A stretch of DNA of 64,000 nucleotides. It comes from Streptoalloteichus tenebrarius (GTDB lineage: Bacteria > Actinomycetota > Actinomycetes > Mycobacteriales > Pseudonocardiaceae). The stretch spans positions 52,594 through 116,593 of the forward strand of contig NZ_JAMTCP010000019.1 of the NCBI RefSeq assembly GCF_024171885.1, read 5' to 3'. Within the stretch, counting starts at the first letter, position 1, and every line of letters begins with the position of its first letter. Below are positions 52,100-60,826 of this stretch, one piece after another. The notes under the pieces are model-generated. The model did not search any database. It was not told the origin of the DNA and saw only the letters and a program-made list of their open reading frames with translations. Both the position numbers and the translations under genes were made by a program.

Positions 52100-54145
52100 T
52101 CAGGCGCGGGGACCGCGGTCGGTCTCGGCGAGCTTGGCGAGCATGGCGTTGTAGGCGGTGAGGTCGGCGTCCCCGTCGGCGTCGGCGCGGCGGTCGGTGC
52201 GGCGGGCGGCGCGTTCGTCGGCCCTGGCCCACTGCACGACGAGGGCGATCACCACGACGATGACGGGGAACTCGCCGGTGGCCCAGCTCAGGCCGCCGCC
52301 GAGGCGTTGGTCGCCGAGCAGGTCGGTCACCCAGGGCAGGTTCAGGTCGCGGTAGAAGATCTCGCCGATGACCGAGCGGGACATCATGAGCGCGATGCCG
52401 AAGAAGGCGTGGAACACCATCGCGGCGAACATGAGCCCGATGCGGGCCAGGGGCGGCAGTGGCCTCGGCGAGGGGTCGACGCCGATCACCGGCCAGAAGA
52501 ACACGTAGCCGGCGATCAGGAAGTGGGCGTTCATGGCCAGGTGCGCCCAGTGCTCGCTGAGGGCGACGTCGAACAGGCCGGAGAAGTAGAGGCCGTAGAA
52601 CGAGCCGACGAACAGCACCAGCGCGACCAGCGGGTGGGTGAGCACGCGGGAGATCGGCGAGTGGACGAACGCCAGCAGCCACTCGCGGGGGCCAGGGGGC
52701 GCGTCGCGGCCGGCGGGCTTGATCGCGCGCAGCGCGAGCGTGACGGGCGCGCCGAGGACCAGCAGGATCGGCACGAGCATGGACAGGATCATGTGCCCGC
52801 CCATGTGGACGCTGAACATGCCCGGGGAGTAGCGGCCGATCCCGGAGGAGGTGGCCATCAGCAGGCTGAGGGTCCCCGCGATCCACGCGATGGTGCGGCC
52901 GACCGGCCACCGGTCGCCGCGGCGGCGCAGTCGGATCACGCCGGCGACGTAGAGGCCGGCGAGCACGAGCGCGGCGGTGCCGTAGACGAGGTCGAAGCGC
53001 CAGTCGAAGAGCAGGCGGGTGAGGGTGGGCGGCCCGTGCAGCTCGTAGCCGATGAGCCGTTCCATGCGGTCGGGGACGAAGCCGAGCGAGCCGGGGGGCG
53101 GTGTGCGGCCCAGGGCGACGGACAGGCCGACGGTGGCCAGCATGACCAGGACCTCGACCGCGCCGAGCTGGAGCAGCGTGGTCGGGCTGCCCCTGTCCAC
53201 GACGGCCCGGACGGCGCGGCGGCGCTGGGTGTAGCCGAACCAGAACAGGGCGAGCAGCGCGCCGATCTTGGCGAGGACGAGCCGGCCGTAGTCGGAGGTG
53301 AGCAGTTCGCCGATCGGGAGCCGGACGAGCGCGTTGATGACGCCGGACAGCGCCATGGCGATCCAGCAGACCAGGGCGACCAGGGAGAACCGGCGGGTGG
53401 CCAGGGCGAGGTGGTCGCCGCGGCGGGCGGCGTGGGCGACCAGCGCGACCAGGCCGCCGATCCACAGCGACGCGCCGAACAGGTGGTAGAGGAGGCTGTT
53501 GGTGGCCAGGTCGTGGGCGCCGCCGGAGGCGGAGTGGCCGGAGACCACGACGGGCAGCAGCCCGCCGAGGGACAGGCCGAACAACACGGCGGTCCAGCCC
53601 CAGGACAGCACGAGCCGGCAGCCGATCGCGACGACGAGCGCGATCACCGTGGTGATGGTCCAGGCCTTGGCCTGTTCGACGGCGTCGACCAGGTCGACCA
53701 GGACGCGCGGGCGCAGCATCTCGGTGACGGGTCGGCCGGCGACGTCGGCGGCGATGAACGGGACGAGCAGCGCGGAGCCCAGGAACCACACGAACGCCGA
53801 CCAGCCGGCGGTCCGCAGCGCGGCGTAGCCGTCGACGGAGAGCGTGCCGGACTTCTGGGGCGGCACCAGGAAGGCCGCGAACAGCAGGGAGCCGACGCAC
53901 ACGACGGCGCCGACCTCGGCGATGACCTTCGCGACGGGCAGGCCCAGGCGGGTGAAGGTGCCGGGGTCGGGCAGCCCGAGGGTCTCGAACACGTCGCCGG
54001 CCGTGACCGAGGTGATCGCGGCGGCCAGCACGGCGGCCAGCGCGACGCCGGGCAGCAGCAGTGCGACGACGCTCAGGAGGGGGCGGCGGGGTCGGGGCCC
54101 TGCCGGGCCGTCGGTGGGGACGGCTGCTGGGGCGTCGGTGGACAC
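52100..54145 (-). CDS. CopD-CtaG fusion: copper resistance / cytochrome c oxidase assembly protein
   Basis: A polytopic membrane protein of about 681 residues with roughly 14-15 helices. The N-terminal half (to about 350) is CopD-like (a copper import domain, with the conserved HLFGASLWIGGLVAL His/Trp segment). The C-terminal half is caa3-type CtaG, carrying HMGGHMILSMLVP, HWAHLAMNAHFLIAGYVFFWP and MVFHAFFGIALM with the conserved His residues that handle copper. Such fusions are common in actinobacteria and are thought to supply copper to cytochrome oxidase. I take the GTG at 54145 (VSTDAPAAVP) as the start; no ribosome binding site is visible for this or the longer version. Confidence 0.9.
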   Translation of the reverse strand: MSTDAPAAVPTDGPAGPRPRRPLLSVVALLLPGVALAAVLAAAITSVTAGDVFETLGLPDPGTFTRLGLPVAKVIAEVGAVVCVGSLLFAAFLVPPQKSGTLSVDGYAALRTAGWSAFVWFLGSALLVPFIAADVAGRPVTEMLRPRVLVDLVDAVEQAKAWTITTVIALVVAIGCRLVLSWGWTAVLFGLSLGGLLPVVVSGHSASGGAHDLATNSLLYHLFGASLWIGGLVALVAHAARRGDHLALATRRFSLVALVCWIAMALSGVINALVRLPIGELLTSDYGRLVLAKIGALLALFWFGYTQRRRAVRAVVDRGSPTTLLQLGAVEVLVMLATVGLSVALGRTPPPGSLGFVPDRMERLIGYELHGPPTLTRLLFDWRFDLVYGTAALVLAGLYVAGVIRLRRRGDRWPVGRTIAWIAGTLSLLMATSSGIGRYSPGMFSVHMGGHMILSMLVPILLVLGAPVTLALRAIKPAGRDAPPGPREWLLAFVHSPISRVLTHPLVALVLFVGSFYGLYFSGLFDVALSEHWAHLAMNAHFLIAGYVFFWPVIGVDPSPRPLPPLARIGLMFAAMVFHAFFGIALMMSRSVIGEIFYRDLNLPWVTDLLGDQRLGGGLSWATGEFPVIVVVIALVVQWARADERAARRTDRRADADGDADLTAYNAMLAKLAETDRGPRA

Positions 54146-54262
54146 GCGACGAGGGTAGGCAGCGGCGGAACGGGAGGACACCGCCGGCCTGAGCAACCGT
54201 GGCCCCTGTCACCGGTTCGGCCGCCGGCCACCCGTGTCACGCCGCTAACGTTGCGCCTCGTG

Positions 54263-54862
54263 ATGTCGCGTCGCCGTGTCCTCCGACTCGTCGCTCCGCT
54301 CGTGTTCGCGGCGGTGGCGCTCGCCGGGTGCGGTCGGGAGGTGTCCGGCGACCCGACGGCGGCGGCGGGCTTCCGTCCGGGTGAGGCGAGTGGCGGGCCG
54401 AGGCCGACGACGGCGGTCTCCGGGGCGCCCCAGGTCAGCAGAGCCTCGGCGCCGAGGGGCGTGGACGGTGTGGACCCGTGCGGTCTGCTCCAGCCCGCGG
54501 ACCTGGGCGCGCTCGGCGGCGCGAAGGGTGAGCCCCGCCGGGGTGAGCCCGTGCCGGACGGCTGCTTCTACTCGCTGGGCGGGGGCGCCGCACACGACTC
54601 GGTCGCCGTCGGCTTCTTCAAGCCGCTGGACCAGGTGAAGGCGGAGCAGCCCGGTGGGCGGGAGTTCGACACCGAGGGTTATCCCACGTGGTTCCGGTGC
54701 CGGGTGGACAACGGCTACCAGACGTGCACGGCCGCTGTCGGGGTGCGACCGGATCGCACGTTGTTGACCGTGTTGTCCAAACGGGACACCTCGGCCGACA
54801 CGGTCCGTGATGCCCTGAACGCGGTGACGGTGGCCGCCCTGCACCGGCTCCCCACGGCATAA
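54263..54862 (+). CDS. DUF3558 family lipoprotein
   Basis: A 199-residue secreted lipoprotein. The signal peptide (residues 1-22, positively charged MSRRR then hydrophobic) ends in lipobox LAGC with Cys at 23. The DUF3558 domain follows (VDPCGLLQPADLGALGG, then DGCFYSLG), carrying the paired Cys that likely form a disulfide. Family function unknown; it is restricted to actinobacteria. ATG at 54263 (a GTG lies one codon before). The short divergent gap to copD-ctaG holds both promoters. Confidence 0.87.
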   Translation: MSRRRVLRLVAPLVFAAVALAGCGREVSGDPTAAAGFRPGEASGGPRPTTAVSGAPQVSRASAPRGVDGVDPCGLLQPADLGALGGAKGEPRRGEPVPDGCFYSLGGGAAHDSVAVGFFKPLDQVKAEQPGGREFDTEGYPTWFRCRVDNGYQTCTAAVGVRPDRTLLTVLSKRDTSADTVRDALNAVTVAALHRLPTA

Positions 54863-55019
54863 CCGCTGGTCACCACGGTAGTGTGATCCGTGGGGACACG
54901 AGCTGGTCGCTCAATGGTCGCGAGTGGCTAACAACCACTCACACCCGACTAACGCCGGCGACCGGAGCGGCGATTACCACCTCGGGTGACGGCGAGCGCC
55001 GCTCGGCATGTCACCCGCT

Positions 55020-55096
55020 GCCCTCGTAGCTCAGCTGGACAGAGCAAGAGACTTCTAATCTCTGGGTCGCAGGTTCGAGTCCTGCCGGGGGCACCA
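55020..55096 (+). tRNA. tRNA-Arg (anticodon UCU), CCA encoded
   Basis: A complete cloverleaf. The acceptor stem is GCCCTCG / CGGGGGC (one G-U pair). The D-arm begins TAGCTCAGCTGG. The anticodon stem AGAGA / TCTCT has loop CTTCTAA, hence UCU. The T-arm is GCAGG-TTCGAGT-CCTGC, and CCA is encoded at 55094-55096. The segment after it (to about 58460) is accessory in content, so this gene may mark an integration site, but no repeated 3' end was found in the window. Confidence 0.96.
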
Positions 55097-55277
55097 GGTC
55101 AACGATCGAACGGCCGCGCGGTAACGGGGCCGCGGGCAACAGTGGGCATCGCATGAGCGGCGTCGGTGTCAGCGATGTCAGCGGTGTCGTCGAACGTGAC
55201 GCGAATCGCCCGGATCTCCGTTCTCGCGCGTTCGAGCGTCAACGGGTGCGGTGGCGCCGGCGTTCCCCGTGTGTGCC

Positions 55278-55748
55278 ATGGTTGGGCCCGTGCCGGTGAC
55301 CAGAACGCCACGAGGCGTGATCGGAGTGGGTTATGAGGGCCAGGACGTGGAGTCCTTCGTCCGGGCCCTGACCACGACCGGTGTCGGCACGCTCGTCGAC
55401 GTGCGTCTCACGCCGATCTCGCGCAAGCGGGGCTTCAGCAAGCGCGCTCTCGGAGCGGTGCTCGCGGACGCGGGAATCGAGTACCGCCACCTCCGCTCGC
55501 TCGGCAATCCGAAGGCGAACAGGCCGGGATTCGCTGGCACGGAGCGAGAACTGTTCGAGGCGCGCGAGCGTTACGGTCAACTCATCCGCACTCCCGAGGC
55601 CGGGGCCGCTCTGGACGAACTCGCGCGGCTGGCGCGAAACGGCCTGGTCGCGGTGATGTGTTTCGAGGCTGATGAGCGGCGCTGTCATCGGGACGTGGTG
55701 CTGGGCGAGCTTCACCAGCGTCTTCGGCCCGTCGGCCTCCACGGGTGA
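55278..55748 (+). CDS. DUF488 domain protein
   Basis: A protein of about 156 residues of the DUF488 family. The conserved opening GVIGVGYEGQDVESFV leads to LVDVRLTPISRKRGFSKRAL, with the Asp/Arg pair typical of the family. CFEADERRCHRDVVLGEL at the end holds the conserved Cys and His. The function of the family is unknown; members often occur in defence islands and mobile regions. The start is uncertain: no ribosome binding site precedes the ATG at 55278 or a GTG at 55290. The 3' end overlaps the convergent gene by 37 nt. Codon use is less extreme in GC than in the core genes. Confidence 0.82.
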   Translation: MVGPVPVTRTPRGVIGVGYEGQDVESFVRALTTTGVGTLVDVRLTPISRKRGFSKRALGAVLADAGIEYRHLRSLGNPKANRPGFAGTERELFEARERYGQLIRTPEAGAALDELARLARNGLVAVMCFEADERRCHRDVVLGELHQRLRPVGLHG

Positions 55749-56578
55749 CGCGGCGGGCAGAACACGCCGAGAACGCTGTAGGCCTGTTGTCGCTTGGCCT
55801 GGTTCCCCACGAAGAAGATGACGTCCCTGTCATCGCCGCACATCTCGTTTCGAAACCGCTGTCGCAGCCGGGCGGCGAGTTCCGCGTCGTCGATGTCTCC
55901 CCATTTGCGCTGCGCGATGACCCAGTCCTCGTCGAGGATCTGTTGACGGTGCGTGCCGCACGTCCGTTCCTGGCAGCGGTATCGGTACCAACCGCGCATT
56001 CGCGGCGCTTTCGGTGCGACTCGCGGCGTGTCGTCCAGGTCCGGATGCCGCAGATAGTGCGCGATCTTCGACTGTTCGTCCTCGGACCAGCCGGGGTGGT
56101 GTTCGACGTTCACGTCGAGGATGCTGCTGGAACGAACAGCCGCCAGCGACCTCGCGGGTGGATTCGTCCGGAACTTTTCGAGGACCTCGCACATCGAGTC
56201 GCCCACGAACGGGATCACGTGCGACAGCCGGTTTCTCCACCCCTGGATGCTCCCCTCGACGGTGATGCTGGGCAGGTCCGGCAGCCAGCTCTCGATTCTC
56301 GGATCACGCCGGGAGGGTTTCGCGCGTAACGCGACGACGTCGTACTTGGCGAACCGCTGGTCCGGTCGGAGAAGATGCCAGACCACCGGATACAGCCGGA
56401 CCCAACCGGGGTGTTCGAGGTCCAGTCGGAGTCCGGCGACGCACACGGTTTCCCCGTACGTCGCGTGCGGGTTCGGCGCCGCCTTCACCGTGACCACGAG
56501 CCGCAGAGGCCGCCACTGGTCATTCTCGGGTTTCCGGTCGTCCGCGTGGTCCAGCCCGAACAACGTTCCCTGCGTCAT
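55712..56578 (-). CDS. Unrecognised conserved-looking protein paired with DUF488
   Basis: A 288-residue soluble protein of unknown function. ATG start with a good ribosome binding site (GGGGAGGC, 6 nt upstream). The N-terminal RLVVTVKAAPNPHATYGETV is followed by CVAGLRLDLEHPGWVRLYPV, which reads like a beta-rich domain handling a ligand. Cys and His cluster in YRCQERTCGTHRQQILDEDW (CxxxxCxxH), a possible zinc site. The end, DVIFFVGNQAKRQQAYSVLG then VFCPP, looks like a core strand region. I recall DUF488 genes beside proteins of this sort in other genomes, but have no name for it. The 37-nt convergent overlap with DUF488 makes joint or antagonistic expression possible. Confidence 0.7.
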   Translation of the reverse strand: MTQGTLFGLDHADDRKPENDQWRPLRLVVTVKAAPNPHATYGETVCVAGLRLDLEHPGWVRLYPVVWHLLRPDQRFAKYDVVALRAKPSRRDPRIESWLPDLPSITVEGSIQGWRNRLSHVIPFVGDSMCEVLEKFRTNPPARSLAAVRSSSILDVNVEHHPGWSEDEQSKIAHYLRHPDLDDTPRVAPKAPRMRGWYRYRCQERTCGTHRQQILDEDWVIAQRKWGDIDDAELAARLRQRFRNEMCGDDRDVIFFVGNQAKRQQAYSVLGVFCPPRHPWRPTGRRRW

Positions 56579-56853
56579 TCCGCCTCCCCGTGCGGCCGCG
56601 AGGTGGAACTCCTGTTGCCCAGCGTGCCGGCGTCACCTGGCCCTGTCGTTCCGCCAGGCGAAGGATGATCGTTTGCTGGTCGCTCTTCCGGCGGCTTCCG
56701 GCCCGGCGGCGCGGTGTGCGAGGTGGCACGGGCGGCGGGACGCGAGGGGGGCGGTCGATCTGCCGCTCGCGGAACGCGCGTGGGGAAAGTGGTTGCGGAG
56801 CGCGGGAAGGATGGGTGTCGCTGGAGTTGGGCCGCTCGGGGGAGGCATGCGGC

Positions 56854-57795
56854 GTGGTGGGCGTTCCGTTGGAGGTTCCCGACGAGTTGGCGGCGGCTCA
56901 TCGGAAGTACAACGGTGAGTCGGGGCGCGTGTGGATCGAGCGGTTGCCGGAGCTGGCGGCCGGATTCCTGGAGCGGTGGGGCCTCCGTCGCGACGGGCCG
57001 GTCGCCCATGGGCTCGCCGCGCTGGTCCTGCCCGTGACGAGGCAGGACGGCACGCCAGCGGTCCTCAAGCTCCAGCCGGTGACCGAGGACCACGTCGGCG
57101 AGCCGGTGGCGTTGCGGACGTGGGATGGGCGGGGCGCGGTGCGCCTGCTGGACCATGATCCGGAGACGGGCACGATGTTGTTGGAGCGGTTGGACGCGAA
57201 CCGGTCCCTGGCTCACGTGCCGGACGACATGGTGGCCCTGCGGACGCTCTCCGAGGTGCTGGCCCGGCTGGTGGCCGTTCCCGCGCCGGCGGGTCTGCGC
57301 GCCCTGGGCGAGATCGCCACGGCGATGCTGGAGAACGCGCCGCGGGCGCTGTCGGTCCTCGGTGATCTCGACCATCGTCGTCTGCTGGGGATCTGCGCGG
57401 GGGCGGCGCGCGAGCTGGTCGGTGAGCCAGGCGATCGACTCCTGCACTGGGATCTGCACTACGACAACGTGCTCGCGCCGCTGCCGGGATCAGGGCGTGA
57501 TCCGTGGCTGGCGATCGATCCTCAGCCGCTGGCCGGCGATCCGGCGTTCGAACTGCTGCCCGCGCTGCACAACCGGTGGGACGACGTGGTCGCCGCGGGA
57601 GACGTGCCGCGCGCGGTCCGCTGGAGGTTCGACCTGATGACCGAGGTGCTGGGGCTGGACCGACGCCGGGCGGTGGGGTGGACGTTGGGACGGGTGCTCC
57701 AGAACTGCCTCTGGGACGTCGAGGACGGCCGGACCGCGCTGGCTCCGGTGCAGGTCGCCGTCGCCGAGGCGCTGCTGCCGGGTCTAGCCAAGTAA
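56854..57795 (+). CDS. Aminoglycoside phosphotransferase, APH(6)/streptomycin-kinase-like
   Basis: A 313-residue kinase-fold enzyme of the APH family; length fits APH(6) (about 307). The ATP-binding N-lobe has LKLQPVTEDHVGEPVALR, with the conserved Lys and Glu. The catalytic loop is LLHWDLHYDNVLA (HxDxxxxN), and the metal Asp is in WLAIDPQPLAGDPAFEL. This combination is typical of APH(6)-like enzymes that phosphorylate streptomycin or related hydroxyl compounds. The GTG at 56854 has GGGAGG upstream; GTG 56857 is an alternative. It may give drug resistance or modify a metabolite. It lies in the accessory stretch after tRNA-Arg. Confidence 0.88.
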   Translation: MVGVPLEVPDELAAAHRKYNGESGRVWIERLPELAAGFLERWGLRRDGPVAHGLAALVLPVTRQDGTPAVLKLQPVTEDHVGEPVALRTWDGRGAVRLLDHDPETGTMLLERLDANRSLAHVPDDMVALRTLSEVLARLVAVPAPAGLRALGEIATAMLENAPRALSVLGDLDHRRLLGICAGAARELVGEPGDRLLHWDLHYDNVLAPLPGSGRDPWLAIDPQPLAGDPAFELLPALHNRWDDVVAAGDVPRAVRWRFDLMTEVLGLDRRRAVGWTLGRVLQNCLWDVEDGRTALAPVQVAVAEALLPGLAK

Positions 57796-57839
57796 TTCCT
57801 GGTTCGGTCAGGGGTCGTTGGCGGTCAGTGATCGGGGGA

Positions 57840-58255
57840 CGGGTTGCCGGGTGGCCCGGTTGTGCCCGATCGCGGGAGACGTGGCCCTTGCCGGCGATCA
57901 TCAGCAGACCGGGCGGTCGGCGAGTGGACCCGGGTCGTGGTCGCAGATCGCCGTGAGCACCTGCCACTCATTGATATGGCCTGTTTGACCAGCGGTAACG
58001 CCGCGCACGAGCGACGGTTGCAGCCGGACTGGCCGGGCGGATACGGGAAAGCGCCAGGCATCCGGGAGGGGCGGGAGCCGCAGCCGCCGAGCCTCGCCAG
58101 GTGATCCGAGCAATGCCGAGGTCACCGCGAGGGTGACCAGCTCGGCATCGGCCGGTCTGGGGTGGTCTGCCGATGCGTGACCTACCCGCGAGGCGGTCGT
58201 CGATCTTGATGGAGAGCGCGGCGTGAAGGGTGTTCAGGTCTGTCGTCGCATACAG
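57840..58255 (-). pseudogene. IS982-family transposase remnant, frameshifted
   Basis: On the minus strand the family sequence appears in pieces across frames. They are TTDLNTLHAALSIKIDD then RLAGRSRIGRPP (N-terminus), AELVTLAVTSALLG, GAFPYPPGQSGCNRR with LVKQAIS, QVLTAICDHDPGPLADRP and LLMIAGKGHVSR. These match consecutive parts of IS982 transposases, with the central DDE region missing and at least three frameshifts. The remaining sequence of 57796-58462 contains no other gene that I can support. Confidence 0.8.
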
Positions 58256-58462
58256 ATCTTGGGCAGCCTTCGTCCGTCTCCGGCTACCGCCTCGACCTAC
58301 GCATGACTCGGCCAGCCCGGCGGGGTCAGGTGGCGAGGTCCCCGACGGCGGGTGATCATGGCTTTCCCCGGTGCCCGATCCGGTGGCCGGCGGCTCGGAA
58401 CCGGCCCGAAACGCCGTGGGACAACTTGTCGCAATGGTTGGGTTTTTGCAAGACTTCGCCGC

Positions 58463-58738
58463 ATGAGTCCAGTCCGGAGGGGCAAAGACCTGCCGATCTA
58501 CAACCGGTTGCAGGTCCTGCGCGCCGAACGGGGACTCACCAGGGCGCAGCTCGCCGAGGCGGTCGAGGTGAACCCGCAGACGATCGGCGCGCTGGAGCGG
58601 GGCGACCACTACCCCAGCCTCGACCTCGCCTTCCGGATCTGCGCCGTGTTCGGGCTGCCGGTCGAGGCGGTGTTCAGCCGCACCCCGTTCCAGCCGCTGT
58701 CCGAGCAGGTCTACGGGGGCTGGGGCGAGCGGGCCTGA
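58463..58738 (+). CDS. Small helix-turn-helix regulator (XRE/Cro type)
   Basis: A 91-residue protein that is almost only a Cro/C1-type HTH domain. NRLQVLRAERGLTRAQLAEA then VEVNPQTIGALERGDHYPSL and DLAFRICAVFGLPVEAVFS match the five-helix XRE pattern. Such small proteins (YgzD-like) bind DNA as dimers. The ATG at 58463 has no ribosome binding site, so the mRNA may be leaderless. It stands between the IS982 remnant and the PepSY lipoprotein, and may control one of them or a lost neighbour. Confidence 0.85.
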   Translation: MSPVRRGKDLPIYNRLQVLRAERGLTRAQLAEAVEVNPQTIGALERGDHYPSLDLAFRICAVFGLPVEAVFSRTPFQPLSEQVYGGWGERA

Positions 58739-58890
58739 GCCGGGTCCGCCGTCGCGGACGGGGGACGAGCCGGCAGGTGAACGGCCGTCACCGGTTCGAG
58801 GGGAAAGGAGCGGGCGGCGCCCGATCTCCGGTTGCCCGCCTGGTCACCCCGGGTTTCCCTGACGGCGAGAACTGCCCGGAGGGAGCGACC

Positions 58891-59562
58891 ATGCCAACCC
58901 GGAACGTCGTGCGTGCCATGGTGGTCGGGTTCGCCGCCACTTCCCTGCTCACGGCCGGCTGCGCCAGCCGGTCCGAGGAGGGCGGCGCACCGCAGGCCCC
59001 GATGACCACCCACGCCAGCATGCCGCCGAGCAACAGCTCGCCGCCGCCGCTGGCCAGCCGACGCGCGAGCGCCTCCGCGGCCACGAGCGCGGCCGCCGGG
59101 CCGAACAAGATCGGCGAGAACGACCTGCGGCGGGCGGTGGAGGCGGCGCAGGGCCGCTCCTCCGACGCCCGGCTGCTGGCGGCGGAGCCGGAGACCGCGG
59201 AGGGCAGGAAGGTGTGGCGGGTCGCCGTGCTGACCAACGAGCCCGCCGTCGCCGCCTACGACGTCGACCCGCGCACGTTCAACGCGCGCCAGCGCAACCA
59301 GCCGCCGGCCGACCAGCCGTGGACGCGGTTGCGCGAGATCGCCAGCGTCGACTGGACCGACGCGGTGGCCATCGCGACCGAGCAGACCCAGGGCACGCTC
59401 GCCAGAGTGCGGCTGGACAACGTGGCCGACCAGCCGGACCGTCCGATGTGGAAGGTCACGGTGCTCAGCGAGGACCAGAAGGTCGAGTACGAGATCGACG
59501 CGCAGAACGGGAACGTGCTGCACCGGGAGATCGACCGGCGTGAGGGCGACGACTGGAGCTAG
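58891..59562 (+). CDS. PepSY-domain lipoprotein
   Basis: A 223-residue secreted lipoprotein. The signal peptide (1-23) ends in lipobox LTAGC with Cys at 24. A Ser/Pro/Ala-rich linker follows to about 75. Two PepSY-like units come next: about 78-140 (IGENDLRRAVEAAQG ... VAAYDVDPRTFN) and about 155-220 (DWTDAVAIATEQTQG ... EYEIDAQNGNVLHRE). PepSY domains bind or inhibit proteases at the cell surface. ATG with GGAGGGAG upstream. The stop TAG shares a CTAG with the stop of the convergent P450 gene. Confidence 0.87.
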   Translation: MPTRNVVRAMVVGFAATSLLTAGCASRSEEGGAPQAPMTTHASMPPSNSSPPPLASRRASASAATSAAAGPNKIGENDLRRAVEAAQGRSSDARLLAAEPETAEGRKVWRVAVLTNEPAVAAYDVDPRTFNARQRNQPPADQPWTRLREIASVDWTDAVAIATEQTQGTLARVRLDNVADQPDRPMWKVTVLSEDQKVEYEIDAQNGNVLHREIDRREGDDWS

Positions 59563-60773
59563 CCGACCGGGGTGAACACCACCGGCAGCTCCAGCAGGCC
59601 GTGCGCGCGGTAGGACGGGCGCCACCGCGGCCCGGTCTCGGGCAGGTCGGGGGCGAGGTCGGGCAGTCGTGTCAGCACGGCGCCGAGCGCGACCTGGGCC
59701 TGCACCCTGGCCAGGGTGGCGCCGAGGCAGAAGTGGACGCCGTGGCCGAGGCTCACGTGCTGGTTGTCCGTCCGGTGGATGTCCAGCTCGTCGGCCCGGT
59801 CGAACCGGTCGGGGTCGCGGTTGGCGGAGGCCAGCGCCAACAGCACGGTGTCGCCCCGGGGGATGTGGACGCCGCCGATCTCCACGTCCTCCAGCGGGAA
59901 CCGCCGGATCGCGAGCAACGTCGGCCCGTCGAAGCGCATCAGCTCGTCCACTGTGGACGGGATCAGGTCGGGGCGGGTCCTGAGCCGGTCGGCCAGCGCG
60001 GGCCGTCGGAGGACGGCGAGCACGGCGTTGCCGATCAGGTTGGCCGGGTTCTCGTAGCCGGCCATCAGGGTGAGGAAGGCCAGCGAGGTCAGCTCGTCCT
60101 CGGTCAGCCGGTCCTCGGCGTCGCGCGCGGCGATCCAGGACGAGAGCAGGTCGTCGCCCGGGTTCCGCCGCTTCCGCGCGACCAGGTCGGCGAGGTGGCG
60201 GGCGATCTGGCCGATGGCGGCGCGCATCTCCTCCTTCGCCCGCGCCGGATCGTCCCGGTTGGGGGCGAGCATCGCGCTGGTCCAGCCCCGGAAGTCGGCG
60301 CGGTCGGCCTGGTCGACGCCGAGCGTCTCGCAGATCGTCATCGCCGCGAGCGGCACGGCGAAGTCGTTGACCAGGTCGGCCCTGCCGCGCGGGGCGACGG
60401 CGTCGAGCAGCTCGTCCGCGATCGCCTGGATCCGGTCCCGCATCCGCTCCACGTAGCGGGGGGTGAACGCCCGGGAGACCAGGCGGCGGATCCGGGTGTG
60501 CTGCGGCGGGTCCATGTTGAGCAGGTTCGCGTCGAGGGCCGGCGGCAGCCCGAACCCGGTGAAACCCCGACCCTCGGCGTTGGCCTTGTCCAGCGAGAGC
60601 CGGGGGTCGGCGAGCGCGGCTCTGACGTCGGCGTAGCGGGTGACGAGCCAGGCGGGGGCGCCGTCGGGCGTCGTGATCCGGTGCACCGGGGCCTGTTCCC
60701 GCAGTCGGGCGTAGCCGGTGTGTGGATCGGCGATGAACTCCGCGTCGAAGGGCATGGGCGGGGCGTCGGTCAT
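59559..60773 (-). CDS. Cytochrome P450
   Basis: A 404-residue soluble bacterial P450 monooxygenase. The I-helix is LMAGYENPANL: the usual acid-Thr pair appears as Glu-Asn, so oxygen activation may rely on another residue. The K-helix ExxR is in VDELMRF, and the haem loop is LGHGVHFCLG with Cys at 349. The general pattern is CYP107-like. ATG at 60773; GAGGTGG lies about 10 nt upstream. It overlaps the PepSY gene by 4 nt at the stop codons and lies 53 nt downstream of the MAB_1171c-family gene. No ferredoxin gene is adjacent. The substrate is unknown. Confidence 0.93.
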   Translation of the reverse strand: MTDAPPMPFDAEFIADPHTGYARLREQAPVHRITTPDGAPAWLVTRYADVRAALADPRLSLDKANAEGRGFTGFGLPPALDANLLNMDPPQHTRIRRLVSRAFTPRYVERMRDRIQAIADELLDAVAPRGRADLVNDFAVPLAAMTICETLGVDQADRADFRGWTSAMLAPNRDDPARAKEEMRAAIGQIARHLADLVARKRRNPGDDLLSSWIAARDAEDRLTEDELTSLAFLTLMAGYENPANLIGNAVLAVLRRPALADRLRTRPDLIPSTVDELMRFDGPTLLAIRRFPLEDVEIGGVHIPRGDTVLLALASANRDPDRFDRADELDIHRTDNQHVSLGHGVHFCLGATLARVQAQVALGAVLTRLPDLAPDLPETGPRWRPSYRAHGLLELPVVFTPVG

Positions 60774-60826
60774 GGCGGGGCCACCTCGGGTTCCTCGGGT
60801 GCGGGATGACGGGCGGGGGCGACGGG

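Noticed and set aside
55020..55096. Attachment-site duplication of the tRNA-Arg 3' end
   Set aside because: No second copy of the T-arm/CCA sequence was seen downstream within the window, and no integrase gene is present.
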